From Anaerocolumna jejuensis DSM 15929 (GTDB lineage Bacteria; Bacillota; Clostridia; Lachnospirales; Lachnospiraceae): 64,000 nt of DNA. The notes beneath the pieces are model-generated. The model made no database searches. It saw only the letters and a list, made by a program, of their open reading frames with translations, and was not told the DNA's origin. The position numbers were made by a program, and so were the translations under genes. Location of the stretch: contig NZ_FRAC01000020.1 of assembly GCF_900142215.1 (NCBI RefSeq), positions 72,579-136,578 on the forward strand, given 5' to 3'. Shown in pieces: positions 54,172 through 63,743 of the stretch (positions are counted from its first letter, which is position 1; each line of letters starts with the position of its first letter).

Positions 54172-55584
54172 GTGAAAAAAATTATAAGTGTTCTTCTAAT
54201 TGCTGTAATGGTTATGTCATTAGCAGCTTGTGGAACAAAGGGTGCAAAAAACAATAATAATGCGACACCCACACCTACAAAAGAGGGTACAACAGGTGAA
54301 ACAACAGGTACCGATACCAGTAAGATACCTACAATTGACACCATTAAGCTGGGAGAAGATTACAAGGATTTATCTGCCAGCATTAAAGTATTAACACATA
54401 GAACAGATCTTGTTGATACTAAGTTTAAGGATTATATCAGTGAATTCCAGAAATTATACCCTAATATCAAGATTGAGTATGAGGGAGTAACAAATTATGC
54501 AGATGATGTAACTATCAGACTTACAACCAGTGACTGGGGCGATATCATGATGATTCCCACAACTGTAGATAAGAAAGAGCTTCCGAATCTGTTCCAGTCT
54601 TTTGGTACAAAGGATGCAATTGGTGCTAACTATGAGTTCCTTAACAACTTTGCATTAGATGGACAGGTATATGGTATTGCCTCTACAGGTAATGCACAGG
54701 GTGTTGTTTATAACAAGAAGGTATTTTCAGATGCAGGCGTTACACAGCTTCCTAAGACACCGGATGAATTCCTTGATGCACTTGCTAAGATTAAAGATAA
54801 AACAGATGCTATTCCTTTATATACAAACTTTGCTGCCGGCTGGACAATGGGAGCATGGGATGCTTATATCGGCGGTTCCGCAACAGGTGATCCTGATTAT
54901 ATGAACAACAAAATTGTACATGGAAAAGATCCCTTCACTGACAAAGGAGACAAGACCGGACCTTATGCAGTTTACAATACCTTATATGAAGCTGTTAAGA
55001 GAGGACTTATAGAAGATGACCCTACCACAACTGACTGGGAAGGCAGCAAGGGTATGATTAACAATGGTGAAATTGGTGTTATGGTTCTTGGTTCCTGGGC
55101 AGTAGTTCAGATGCAGCAGGCCGGTGAACATCCTGATGACATCGGATATATGCCTTTCCCCATCACTGTAAACGGTAAGCAGTATGCATCAGCAGGCCCT
55201 GACTATTGCTATGGTATCAATGCAAAGGCATCTAATGAAAATAAAATTGCTTCTATGCTTTATGTAAAATGGCTTACTGAGAAATCCAACTTTGCTTATG
55301 ATGAAGGTGGTATCCCCATCGTTAAAGGTGCTGAATATCCTGCCGTACTTGATGCATTCAAGGATGTTGAGTTAGTTGTTGATAATCCTGCTCCTGCCGG
55401 AGAAGAAACTTTATTCAATGATCTTAATACAAAATCAGAAGTAGGTTTAAATTCTGATAACGTTCACGTACAGTCTGTTGTTGAAGCAGCATTAAACAAT
55501 ACCCCTCTTAAGGATGTAGTAAAAGAGTGGAACGATAAGTGGTCAAGCACTCAAAAAACACTTAATATCAAGGTTAATGAATAA
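54172..55584 (+). CDS. Sugar ABC transporter substrate-binding lipoprotein
   Basis: A 470-residue family 1 solute-binding protein on the outer face of the membrane. The lipoprotein signal is KKIISVLLIAVMVMSLAAC (lipobox LAAC, Cys 20). A Thr/Gly/Asn-rich linker (about 22-55) leads to the binding domain (KVLTHRTDLVD...). GMINNGEIGVMVLGSWAV is a family-typical stretch. The start is GTG at 54172 with GGAGG 9 nt upstream. First gene of the operon with two permeases; the nearby GH31 alpha-xylosidase suggests a xyloglucan- or isoprimeverose-type ligand. Confidence 0.92.
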   Translation: MKKIISVLLIAVMVMSLAACGTKGAKNNNNATPTPTKEGTTGETTGTDTSKIPTIDTIKLGEDYKDLSASIKVLTHRTDLVDTKFKDYISEFQKLYPNIKIEYEGVTNYADDVTIRLTTSDWGDIMMIPTTVDKKELPNLFQSFGTKDAIGANYEFLNNFALDGQVYGIASTGNAQGVVYNKKVFSDAGVTQLPKTPDEFLDALAKIKDKTDAIPLYTNFAAGWTMGAWDAYIGGSATGDPDYMNNKIVHGKDPFTDKGDKTGPYAVYNTLYEAVKRGLIEDDPTTTDWEGSKGMINNGEIGVMVLGSWAVVQMQQAGEHPDDIGYMPFPITVNGKQYASAGPDYCYGINAKASNENKIASMLYVKWLTEKSNFAYDEGGIPIVKGAEYPAVLDAFKDVELVVDNPAPAGEETLFNDLNTKSEVGLNSDNVHVQSVVEAALNNTPLKDVVKEWNDKWSSTQKTLNIKVNE

Positions 55585-55610
55585 TTTTATTTAATTAAAT
55601 GAAGAAATGA

Positions 55611-55657
55611 CTTTTGCAAAGTATGGGATAGAGCCCAAAGCTTTGCAAAAGTTTTTC
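55611..55657 (+). terminator. Intra-operon hairpin between binding protein and permease genes
   Basis: A perfect 11-bp stem (55611-55621 with 55641-55651), then TTTTT, 27 nt after the binding-protein stop. It resembles a terminator and would let the binding protein be made in excess over the permeases. Confidence 0.8.
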
Positions 55658-55676
55658 TGCTGACAGGAGGGTATCA

Positions 55677-56666
55677 ATGAGTAGTGCAAGGTCCGCAGCA
55701 CAAAAAGAACCGTTTAACTTTAAGAAATGGCTGGGAAGAAGAAAAGTACAAAGAGCGCTTGTAATCGTAAGCTTTATTTTCATTCCTATTGTTTTATTAT
55801 TTACTTTCACATATCTGCCGTTTTTTAATATGATACGTTTTAGTTTTTATGACATGAAATACATCGGGGGCAGGACATTTGTAGGTTTTGATAATTATAA
55901 AGAAATATTTACAAGACCGGATATCCTTCAAACTTTTAAACTAAGCCTTTATTATATGGCAGCATCCGTAATACAACTTGCCCTGGCTTTATATTTTGCC
56001 ACCTTATTAAGCTTTAAAACAAGAGGCGGCGGCTTCTTTAAAGGAGCTATTTTCTTTCCGTACTTAGTATGCGGTATTGCAGTTGGTTTTATATTTAAGT
56101 TTTTCTATACAAGGGGATTTGTTTTTGATACGGTATTATCCTGGATTGGCTTTAATACGGATTCCCTTCCTTACTGGTTAAAGAATACAAAGATTAATAA
56201 CATATCATTGGCAGCAACTTCCATATGGAGATATATGGGTCAGAATATGGTGTTGTTTATAGGAGCCATTATGTCGGTTGACAGTGACTTATATGAAGCG
56301 TCCAGTCTTGACGGCGCAAACAAATGGCAGCAATTTCGCTTTATCATTATGCCCAGTATAAAGACCATAATTATGCTGAATCTTATTTTATCCATAACAG
56401 GTTCACTTAGTGCTTTCGAACCGCCTTATGTTATTACCGGAGGAACTTTTGGTACCTCGACCTATTTCCTTATGATGCATAATATTGCCCACAGATATCA
56501 GAAGTTAGGACTTGCTTCTGCAATGGCTGTTGCCTTAATGGTAATAATTGTGCTGGTGACAATTTTACAAAAAGTCGGTTTTTCACTTGCAGGAGACAAT
56601 AATAGTGATGTATCGAAAAAAACCGCAAGAAAATTAGGAAAATCAGCGAAGGAGGGTATAAGATGA
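55677..56666 (+). CDS. Sugar ABC transporter permease (MalF type)
   Basis: A 329-residue permease with six or so membrane helices. The EAA loop that docks the ATPase is DLYEASSLDGANKWQQFRFI around residues 203-222, followed by IMPSIKTII. It starts with a cytosolic tail (about 1-30). GGAGGG lies before the ATG. Its last bases overlap the second permease (ATGA). It pairs with the MalG-type partner to form the channel; no ATPase is encoded here. Confidence 0.93.
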   Translation: MSSARSAAQKEPFNFKKWLGRRKVQRALVIVSFIFIPIVLLFTFTYLPFFNMIRFSFYDMKYIGGRTFVGFDNYKEIFTRPDILQTFKLSLYYMAASVIQLALALYFATLLSFKTRGGGFFKGAIFFPYLVCGIAVGFIFKFFYTRGFVFDTVLSWIGFNTDSLPYWLKNTKINNISLAATSIWRYMGQNMVLFIGAIMSVDSDLYEASSLDGANKWQQFRFIIMPSIKTIIMLNLILSITGSLSAFEPPYVITGGTFGTSTYFLMMHNIAHRYQKLGLASAMAVALMVIIVLVTILQKVGFSLAGDNNSDVSKKTARKLGKSAKEGIR

Positions 56667-57511
56667 ATTTCGGCAATAAATTAAGCTATTTCCTTCGTGT
56701 TTTTATAAAATATGCTTCTCTTTGCCTGATGGCTTTTATTTCAATACTGCCTATTATAGTATGTGTAATTACAGCCTTTAAAACAGACGCAGAGTATAAA
56801 GCAACTAATGTAATGACGTTACCTCATAGCTGGCTGTATTTTGATAATTTTAAAATTGCCTGGCAAAAGGCTAATATGAGTGTTGCCTTTTTTAATTCAG
56901 CATTTGTATTGGTAGTGGTTTTAGCTGCATCCATTATGTATGGTACTATGCTGGCCTACGTTCTGAACCGTTTTACATTTCCGGGAAATAGCTTATTAAG
57001 AAACCTGTTCCTCTTTGCAACCCTGATTCCTGGTATTGCGACTCAGGTTACAGTTTATCAGATAATGTACAAATTAAATTTAATCGATTCCCTTCCGGGC
57101 TATATGATCTTGCTGATGGGAGCGGATGTTATCGGTATTTACATCTTTATACAGTTCTTTGAAAATATACCGATATCACTGGATGAATCCGCCATTATGG
57201 ATGGTGCAACCTATTTTGGTGTATTCTTTAAGATACTGTTACCTTTATTAAAGCCCGCCATAGTTACCGTTTTGATTTTAAAGGGTGTGGGTACATATAA
57301 TGAATATTATATGTCAAACCTCTACCTGCAGACAAAAACAAAGCTTGTTACGGTATCAACCTCCCTGTTTACTTTTACAGGACCTTTGGGCAGCCAGTAT
57401 AATTATATCTGCGCCGGTGTTATTATAACCATGATACCCGCTCTGATTATATTTATTGCAGCTCAGAAGCAGATTTACAGCGGACTTACAAATGGAGCAG
57501 TAAAAGGCTGA
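56663..57511 (+). CDS. Sugar ABC transporter permease (MalG type)
   Basis: A 282-residue permease with six membrane helices. The EAA loop is SLDESAIMDGATYFGVFFKI near residues 172-191, followed by LLPLLKPA. It overlaps the first permease by 4 nt. Together with the binding protein it makes a CUT1-type importer, which must borrow a shared ATPase (MsmK/MalK type) encoded elsewhere. A strong terminator follows. Confidence 0.93.
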   Translation: MNFGNKLSYFLRVFIKYASLCLMAFISILPIIVCVITAFKTDAEYKATNVMTLPHSWLYFDNFKIAWQKANMSVAFFNSAFVLVVVLAASIMYGTMLAYVLNRFTFPGNSLLRNLFLFATLIPGIATQVTVYQIMYKLNLIDSLPGYMILLMGADVIGIYIFIQFFENIPISLDESAIMDGATYFGVFFKILLPLLKPAIVTVLILKGVGTYNEYYMSNLYLQTKTKLVTVSTSLFTFTGPLGSQYNYICAGVIITMIPALIIFIAAQKQIYSGLTNGAVKG

Positions 57512-57534
57512 TGTAAGGCTGAATAATTAATTTA

Positions 57535-57597
57535 AAAGGGGCTGCCGCAAACAGAAAAAACTAAAAACTTTTCTGTTTGCAGCAGTCCTTTTTTATT
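57535..57597 (+). terminator. Terminator of the sugar ABC operon
   Basis: A long stem centred on GCAAACAGAAAA/TTTTCTGTTTGC with a further GCTGC/GCAGC extension, then TTTTTTATT. Confidence 0.9.
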
Positions 57598-57625
57598 ATT
57601 TCCTGAAATAAACAGGATACTTTTG

Positions 57626-57654
57626 TTTACAACTTCGCTATAATATTATAAAAT
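57626..57654 (+). promoter_or_regulatory. Probable promoter of the alpha-xylosidase gene
   Basis: TTTACA (57626-57631) and TAAAAT (57649-57654), spacer 17 nt, about 49 nt before the ATG. I saw no copy of the 54123 operator here. Confidence 0.45.
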
Positions 57655-57702
57655 AGGATTATAGTTTATTTAATAAACAATTTAAATTTAACGGAGGTAG
57701 CA

Positions 57703-60039
57703 ATGAAATTTACAGACGGATTTTGGTTGAAGCGAAAGGGAGTAAGTGTTTATTCGCCTGCCGAGGTAAGAGACTATGAGATTAAGGAAAATACTGTCAT
57801 ATTGTACGCACCTGTGGTAAAAATAAACCACCGTGGACAAACCCTTCAGGGTCCCCTGCTTACTTTGGAAATCAGTTCTCCTGCCAAAGACATAATAAAA
57901 ATAGAATCCTGGCACTATAAAAAGAAACTTTCCATATTTCCTGAATTTGAATTGAACATAGACGGGAATTTTACTCCTGAAATAGAAGAGAGAGAGGGGG
58001 AAATCATCTTTAAAAGCGGAAAAACTTCTGTAATAATATCAAAAGAGGATTTTTCCCTTACCTATTATTATGAAAGCCGCTTACTTACCAAAAGCGGAGC
58101 GGGACAAATGGGATATATTACGACTGAAGATTCCGGCTCCTATTACCGCGAGCAATTAGACCTGGCTGTTGGAGAGTGTGTATACGGTCTTGGAGAACGT
58201 TTCTCTGCCTTTGTAAAAAACGGTCAGACTGTTGATATCTGGAATGAAGACGGTGGAACCTCCTCTGAACAATCCTATAAGAACATTCCCTTCTACGTAA
58301 CAAACAGAGGCTACGGTATTTACGTGAACCATCCGGAAAAGGTATCCTTTGAGGTTGCCTCCGAGGCGGTGTCCAGAGTACAGTTTAGTGTACCGGGTGA
58401 AAAGCTGGAGTATTTTGTAGTAGGCGGAAAAGACCTTAAGGAAGTTATCAGTAATTATACCTCCCTGACGGGAAGACCTTCACTGCCCCCGGCATGGTCC
58501 TTCGGTTTGTGGCTAACCACCTCCTTTACAACAAACTATGATGAAAATACGGTATCTTCATTCGTCGACGGTATGGCGGAAAGAGATATCCCCCTCAGAG
58601 TATTCCACTTTGACTGCTTTTGGATGAAGGAATATGAATGGTGTAATTTTGAATGGGATAAGGATGTGTTCCCTGATCCTGTGAATATGCTAAAAAGGCT
58701 AAAGCAGAAAGGCCTTAAGATATGCGTATGGATAAACCCTTATATTTCTCAGAAATCAAAGCTCTTTGATGAAGCTGCCGACAACGGATATCTTATAAAG
58801 CTGGAAAATGGTGAACCATGGCAGTGGGATTTATGGCAGCCCGGCATGGGAATCGTAGACTTTACAAATCCGGATGCCTGCAAGTGGTTTGCCGGTAAAT
58901 TGAATGCCCTTATAGATATGGGTGTGGATTGCTTTAAGACGGATTTCGGTGAGAGAATCCCTGTAAATGCAGTTTACAATAACGGAGCTGACCCGTTGAA
59001 AATGCACAACTATTACACTTACCTATATAACAAGGTAGTATATGAGCTATTGGAAGAAAGATTCGGAAAGAAAGAAGCTATCCTGTTTGCCAGAAGTGCG
59101 ACAGTTGGTTCTCAGAAATTCCCCGTACACTGGGGCGGAGACTGTGTATCCAAATATGAATCCATGGGAGAGAGTCTCAGAGGCGGTCTTTCACTCTGCA
59201 TGTCAGGCTTTGGTTTCTGGAGCCATGATATAAGCGGTTTCGAAAATACAGCCTCACCGGACCTTTACAAGAGATGGTCTGCCTTTGGCCTATTGTCCAC
59301 CCACAGCAGGCTTCATGGAAGCAGTTCCTACAGGGTTCCCTGGTTGTTTGATGAGGAATCCGTTGACGTAGTCAGATATTTCAGCAAATTAAAATGCAGC
59401 CTGATGCCATACCTCTACAGTGTTGCCTGTGAAACAGCTAATACAGGAGTTCCTGCAATGAGAGCAATGATACTTGAGTTTACAAAAGACAGGGCATGTG
59501 ACTATCTGGATTCCCAGTATATGCTGGGAGGCTCTTTATTGGTGGCACCTGTATTCAGACCGGACGGTACGGTGGATTATTATCTTCCGAAAGTGAAAAC
59601 CGGAGAAAATGCAAGCTGGACAAACTTCCTGTCAAACGAAAGAGTGGAAGGCGGAACCTGGCAGTATGAAACTCATAGTTTTATGAGTCTGCCTCTTATG
59701 GTAAGGCCTAATTCCATAATAGCTGCAGGCAGCAATGAGAATGTACCGGATTATAATTATTTAGAAGGAACTGTTCTTCATATCTTTGAACTCGCTGAAA
59801 ATGAGCCGGCATCAACTGTTATATATGATATGGAGGGAGAGGCCGGAGGAAATGTATCGGCTGTAAGAAGCGGCAATAAAGTATCAATCACTGTCAATGG
59901 TCTTAAGGATTATTCTGTGGTGATGAGAAATGTAGGCAGTATAGGTGAGCTTACGGGTGCCGTGCTTGAAAAGGATTCTCTTGGAGTCAGACTTGTGGCA
60001 GAAAAGGGCAGTAATGAAATTACCTTTGTTATTTTATAA
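57703..60039 (+). CDS. yicI: GH31 alpha-xylosidase (YicI type)
   Basis: A 778-residue cytosolic glycoside hydrolase. The catalytic nucleophile is D414 in CFKTDFGERIP, a motif characteristic of YicI-type alpha-xylosidases, and the acid/base is D480 in HWGGDCVSKYESM. The N-terminal domain (about 1-255) is the beta-sandwich typical of GH31; the barrel follows (SLPPAWSFGLWLTTSF). It would release xylose from isoprimeverose or xyloglucan oligosaccharides brought in by the ABC importer upstream. AACGGAGG precedes the ATG. No signal peptide, so it acts inside the cell. The transport-hydrolysis pairing is inferred. Confidence 0.94.
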   Translation: MKFTDGFWLKRKGVSVYSPAEVRDYEIKENTVILYAPVVKINHRGQTLQGPLLTLEISSPAKDIIKIESWHYKKKLSIFPEFELNIDGNFTPEIEEREGEIIFKSGKTSVIISKEDFSLTYYYESRLLTKSGAGQMGYITTEDSGSYYREQLDLAVGECVYGLGERFSAFVKNGQTVDIWNEDGGTSSEQSYKNIPFYVTNRGYGIYVNHPEKVSFEVASEAVSRVQFSVPGEKLEYFVVGGKDLKEVISNYTSLTGRPSLPPAWSFGLWLTTSFTTNYDENTVSSFVDGMAERDIPLRVFHFDCFWMKEYEWCNFEWDKDVFPDPVNMLKRLKQKGLKICVWINPYISQKSKLFDEAADNGYLIKLENGEPWQWDLWQPGMGIVDFTNPDACKWFAGKLNALIDMGVDCFKTDFGERIPVNAVYNNGADPLKMHNYYTYLYNKVVYELLEERFGKKEAILFARSATVGSQKFPVHWGGDCVSKYESMGESLRGGLSLCMSGFGFWSHDISGFENTASPDLYKRWSAFGLLSTHSRLHGSSSYRVPWLFDEESVDVVRYFSKLKCSLMPYLYSVACETANTGVPAMRAMILEFTKDRACDYLDSQYMLGGSLLVAPVFRPDGTVDYYLPKVKTGENASWTNFLSNERVEGGTWQYETHSFMSLPLMVRPNSIIAAGSNENVPDYNYLEGTVLHIFELAENEPASTVIYDMEGEAGGNVSAVRSGNKVSITVNGLKDYSVVMRNVGSIGELTGAVLEKDSLGVRLVAEKGSNEITFVIL

Positions 60040-60149
60040 GCATACATGCTATTTCAAGACAAATTCAGCAGCTGTTCATATATCATAATTATATATGTCT
60101 AAATGAACCCTCAAAATAAAGAACTTTTTTAATTAGCAAGTTAGTCAAA

Positions 60150-60216
60150 TATGCTCCTCTTACGGCAGACAGCAGAAAAAAACTGTTTACTGTAAGGCGG
60201 AGCATATTTCTTTTTA
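60150..60216 (+). terminator. Terminator of the alpha-xylosidase gene
   Basis: TATGCTCC (60150-60157) pairs with GGAGCATA (60199-60206), with an inner CTTAC/GTAAG stem, then TTTCTTTTT. Confidence 0.85.
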
Positions 60217-60284
60217 CTATCTTTTAAAAGGCCCTGCCTTTATTTTGTTAAATCTGATATTCTTTATTAATGTCATGATTTTCA

Positions 60285-60698
60285 TTACATATTAAACTTT
60301 ATGAAAGATATGCATCCATATGTATCGCCGGAAACTAACCCCATCTTTTGATTGAAGGCTTTTGTTTTCGGCTCATTATCTGACAGCAGTACTGTTTGGT
60401 AAACATTTTTGTATTTGTCCATAACTTCCTCTAAAAGCCTGGAGCCTATGCCCATATGCTGATATTCTTTTAATATAAGTAAATCCTGTATATAAAGAAT
60501 AGAATAACCGTCACCTACCACACGGATTATGCCGATCAGCTTGCTGCTATCCCATACTGCCAGAACAAATAGTGAATTTTTGTATGCATTTACAAGTAAA
60601 GCGGTATCTTTCGTATAATTAGACCACCCGGCATCCTTGTAAAGATTAACTAATTCCTGCAAGGGTGGTATACTATTTTCTATTATTTTATAATTCAT
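60285..60698 (-). CDS. GNAT family N-acetyltransferase
   Basis: A 137-residue acetyltransferase with the acetyl-CoA loop EYQHMGIGSRLLEEVMD and a late LSDNEPKTKAFNQKMG segment. The start YKIIENSIPPLQELVNLYKDAGWSNY is typical of a GNAT subfamily of small proteins; substrate unknown. ATG 60698 has GGAG 6 nt upstream; a TTG codon before it is not needed. It is unrelated in sequence to the acetyltransferases at 27 and 31 kb beyond the shared fold. Confidence 0.85.
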   Translation of the reverse strand: MNYKIIENSIPPLQELVNLYKDAGWSNYTKDTALLVNAYKNSLFVLAVWDSSKLIGIIRVVGDGYSILYIQDLLILKEYQHMGIGSRLLEEVMDKYKNVYQTVLLSDNEPKTKAFNQKMGLVSGDTYGCISFIKFNM

Positions 60699-60911
60699 CA
60701 ATAACTCCTTCTGAGTGTTAATTTAGTGATGAATCTGACTTCTTAATTTAACCATCTTTTTCACCTCTGTTATTTATATTTTTATAAGTCTAGATAGTTC
60801 ATTGCTTTTTTCAAATAATAAAATTTTATAACCTAAGTTTTTAATTCTTTCTATAATATAGTATATCAAATTCCATATTTTTAAAATAGCAAATCGATTT
60901 TTTATGAACAG

Positions 60912-60969
60912 GTTAAAAATAAAAGGAGTATACTGGTTAATCTTAAAAGATTCTATCAGCATACTCCTT
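60912..60969 (-). terminator. Terminator of glmS
   Basis: On the minus strand a 13-bp stem with one G-U (60957-60969 with 60923-60935), followed by a T-rich tail (complement of 60909-60922). It starts just after the glmS stop. Confidence 0.9.
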
Positions 60970-60974
60970 ATAAC

Positions 60975-62804
60975 TTATTCTACGGTAACGGACTTTGCAA
61001 GATTTCTTGGCTGGTCTACATTAAGCCCTCTGTGAAGAGAGGTGTAGTAGGCCAAAAGCTGCAATACGACAGCAGCCAGGAAGGGGGCATAGTCATCCTT
61101 GATCTCCGGCAGAGAAATATGGTAATCATAAATGGAAGGCTCTGCTTCCTGACCATCTATGGTTATTAATATTACAAATGCATTCCTAGCTTTTACCTCA
61201 CGGATGTTGGAAATCATCTTGGAATAAACCTTTTGCTGGGTAGCCAGTGCCACCACAGGAACTCCTTCTGTTACAAGGGAGAGAGTACCATGCTTTAATT
61301 CACCGGCAGCATAAGCTTCCGAATGAATATAGCTGATTTCCTTCAATTTGATGGAGCCTTCGCAGGAGAGGGCATAGTCAAGTCCTCTGCCGATAAAGAA
61401 AAGGTCTTCTTTCTCTGTCAGCTGTTTACTGATTTCTTCAATTACCTTATCCTGAGCAAGAGTTTCTTCTACTGCCGGAATAATGCTTAAAAGCTGCTGC
61501 ATTTCGTCCATGCAGACTTCCTTTTCCAGTTTCCCGGTTGCAAAGCCAAAGCGGAAGGCGAGAAGATACAAACAAGCAAGCTGAGCAGTGTAGGCCTTTG
61601 TACTGGCAACGGCAATTTCAGGACCGGCATGGGTATAAAGCACATAATCACTTTCCCTGGCTATCGAGGACCCCTTTACATTTACTATTGAAAGGGTAGA
61701 GGCACCGCGCTCTCTGGAAAGCTTAAGAGCGGCAAGGGTATCAGCAGTTTCACCGGACTGTGATATAGTGATGACCAAAGTGTTTTTATCAATAATCGGA
61801 TCCTGGTAGCGGAATTCGGAAGCAACCTCAACGGTAACCGGAAGACGGAGAAGCTTTTCCAGCATGGCTCTTCCTATAAGTCCCGCATGCATGGCTGTTC
61901 CGCAGGCGGTGATTACAATCCTGGTAATACCGTCAAAGAGAGAGTCGGGAATATTGTCCGCTGTAAAATCCGGCAGCTTATTCTGGATTCTTGGAAGTAT
62001 GGTATTGCGCAGGGAGTCTGGCTGCTCATGGATTTCCTTTAACATAAAATGAGGATATCCACCTTTTTTGGCAGCGGTCATATCCCAGTTAACATGAAGC
62101 ATTCTGGGGCAGACCTGGTTGCCGTCAAGGTCAGTCAGGGTAATCTTTTTCTTTGTTAAAGTCACCACATGCATTTCCGGCACAACAAAATAATCTTTGG
62201 AATAGTCAATCAAAGCAACCATATCGGATGCGATGATGGAGCCTTCCTTTGCATGGCATGCAACCAGAGGGCTGCTGTTTCTCAGGCTGTAGATTACTTC
62301 CGGCTGATCGGCAAAGATTATACAAAAAGCATAAGCACCTTCTATTAATTCAACAGCCTGCCTGATGGCTTTTAACGCATCACCTTCATAGAGGCTGTCA
62401 AGCAGAAGAGCAGCAATTTCCGTGTCGGTCTGGGAAACGGGAGTTCTGCCTTCTTCTTTCAAACGGATTTCCAGTTCTCTGTAATTTTCAATGATCCCGT
62501 TGTGGATTAAGGTGACCTTTCCGGCAGTATGAGGGTGTGCATTGGTATCTGTAACACCTCCGTGGGTTGCCCATCTGGTGTGGCCGATGCCGCAGCTGCT
62601 TCCTTCCTCATCGGGTATTTTTAAGGCAGCGACCTTGTCGGCGAGAATGGATACCTTTCCGGTAGTTTTGATAGTCTTGATGCTTCCCTGTTGGTAAAAT
62701 GCAATTCCAGCACTGTCATAGCCTCTGTATTCCAAAGCGGTAAGGCCGTCAATCAGAACCTTTTTTGCCTCCGTGTAACCTGTAAAGCCAATAATTCCAC
62801 ACAT
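60975..62804 (-). CDS. glmS: Glutamine--fructose-6-phosphate aminotransferase (isomerizing)
   Basis: A 609-residue enzyme that makes glucosamine-6-phosphate from fructose-6-phosphate and glutamine, feeding cell-wall synthesis. The N-terminal glutaminase starts MCGIIGFTG, with Cys2 as nucleophile once Met is removed, and contains YRGYDSAGIA and HTRWATHG. Two SIS domains follow (ISQSGETADTLAALK; IGRGLDYALSCEGSIKLKE), ending LAKSVTVE. AAAGGAG precedes the ATG. Expression is controlled by a glmS ribozyme in the leader. Confidence 0.98.
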   Translation of the reverse strand: MCGIIGFTGYTEAKKVLIDGLTALEYRGYDSAGIAFYQQGSIKTIKTTGKVSILADKVAALKIPDEEGSSCGIGHTRWATHGGVTDTNAHPHTAGKVTLIHNGIIENYRELEIRLKEEGRTPVSQTDTEIAALLLDSLYEGDALKAIRQAVELIEGAYAFCIIFADQPEVIYSLRNSSPLVACHAKEGSIIASDMVALIDYSKDYFVVPEMHVVTLTKKKITLTDLDGNQVCPRMLHVNWDMTAAKKGGYPHFMLKEIHEQPDSLRNTILPRIQNKLPDFTADNIPDSLFDGITRIVITACGTAMHAGLIGRAMLEKLLRLPVTVEVASEFRYQDPIIDKNTLVITISQSGETADTLAALKLSRERGASTLSIVNVKGSSIARESDYVLYTHAGPEIAVASTKAYTAQLACLYLLAFRFGFATGKLEKEVCMDEMQQLLSIIPAVEETLAQDKVIEEISKQLTEKEDLFFIGRGLDYALSCEGSIKLKEISYIHSEAYAAGELKHGTLSLVTEGVPVVALATQQKVYSKMISNIREVKARNAFVILITIDGQEAEPSIYDYHISLPEIKDDYAPFLAAVVLQLLAYYTSLHRGLNVDQPRNLAKSVTVE

Positions 62805-62934
62805 AATGATTCTCCTTTATTCTGTTTTCAAAGTTCATATTATGAATTCGCAGAAACCAGCAAACGGAATTATCTTAAAATTGGGCATAAAAATAACCTG
62901 AAGATAAAACAGTTTTTCGTTTCCTAATTCAATT

Positions 62935-63084
62935 ATCTTGGTATTGCTGCTGTTGTGTTCCGGTTACCCGGAGATTTTTCAGCAATTCACACAGCCAAGC
63001 CTATGAGAGAGCATCCGCCGAACACTTCGCTGACTCTCTACCTCGTTAACCTCTATTATATTGCCCAAAGAGGTACATGGCGCT
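62935..63084 (-). ncRNA. glmS ribozyme (glucosamine-6-phosphate-activated self-cleaving riboswitch)
   Basis: On the minus strand the leader begins AGCGCC (63084-63079), the conserved cleavage site, with cleavage expected before the G at 63083. Further on it contains ACGAGG followed by a stem and TTCGGCGGATG, which are hallmark pieces of the glmS ribozyme core seen in Bacillus and Thermoanaerobacter. It lies 130 nt upstream of glmS. In the family, glucosamine-6-phosphate triggers cleavage and mRNA decay. The 3' boundary is approximate. Confidence 0.92.
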
Positions 63085-63147
63085 AATTTAAACATTTCTG
63101 CTGGGAGGACCCTGGGCCGGCCCTGTTACTAGTTACGGTACAGAATT

Positions 63148-63153
63148 ATTATA
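63148..63153 (-). promoter_or_regulatory. Possible -10 element of the glmS transcript
   Basis: TATAAT on the minus strand lies about 65 nt upstream of the ribozyme cleavage site. No good -35 is seen at 17 nt, so this is tentative. Confidence 0.4.
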
Positions 63154-63189
63154 TGCTTCGGTCTCCTTTCTGTGTATATTCAATCAGGA

Positions 63190-63743
63190 TATGTAAGTTC
63201 CCCGAAAATCACCTATATATATTATCATTTATAATTATACAAGTCAACTTTTAAGATTAATTTTTTGCTCTTTCAAGATTGAGTTTTCGCTCTAAAATTG
63301 TTACAGTTTGGCCTCAGTTAAAGGCTTGTTTTTACGAATAAAAACTAAAAGTAATGGAAGAAAGAGTATATGGATTATGAAAAAAATAATTGATAGCAAA
63401 TATGAACTACAGGATAGTTCTGCCGTATTATGTACGACAAAAAGAGAGCGATGATTAGTAAAAATTTACCATGGTGTATTTTACAAATATACCCGATTAA
63501 ATAAGAAGGAGAATAATGCTTTCTTATGGAGCGTCTGGATGAGAAGATATGAAACAAAATAAATGATGGAAGAGTTAGAAAAATAGCATTTTTTAACCAG
63601 TTAAAATAAATGAAATAAAAACAGGGGGATATAGCTTGAAGTCATGGCGTGGTTCCTATGCGCTCCCAAACAGACGGAATAACAGTGGAAGAATCATGTG
63701 CTGACAACCATATTTGCGTTAGGTTGGCAGAATGGAGGTTTAG
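63190..63743. other. Gene-free stretch before the edge gene
   Basis: AT-rich sequence between the glmS promoter and the gene starting at 63744, pointing away from each other. Only very short frames occur; one of 22 codons (TTG at about 63636, with GGGGG upstream) is not convincing. Confidence 0.5.

Noticed and set aside
60774..60962. Minus-strand 62-codon frame after glmS
   Set aside because: It overlaps the glmS terminator, is extremely AT-rich and has no known motif.
63636..63704. 22-codon frame starting with TTG before the edge gene
   Set aside because: Too short and without any supporting motif, although a G-rich site precedes it.
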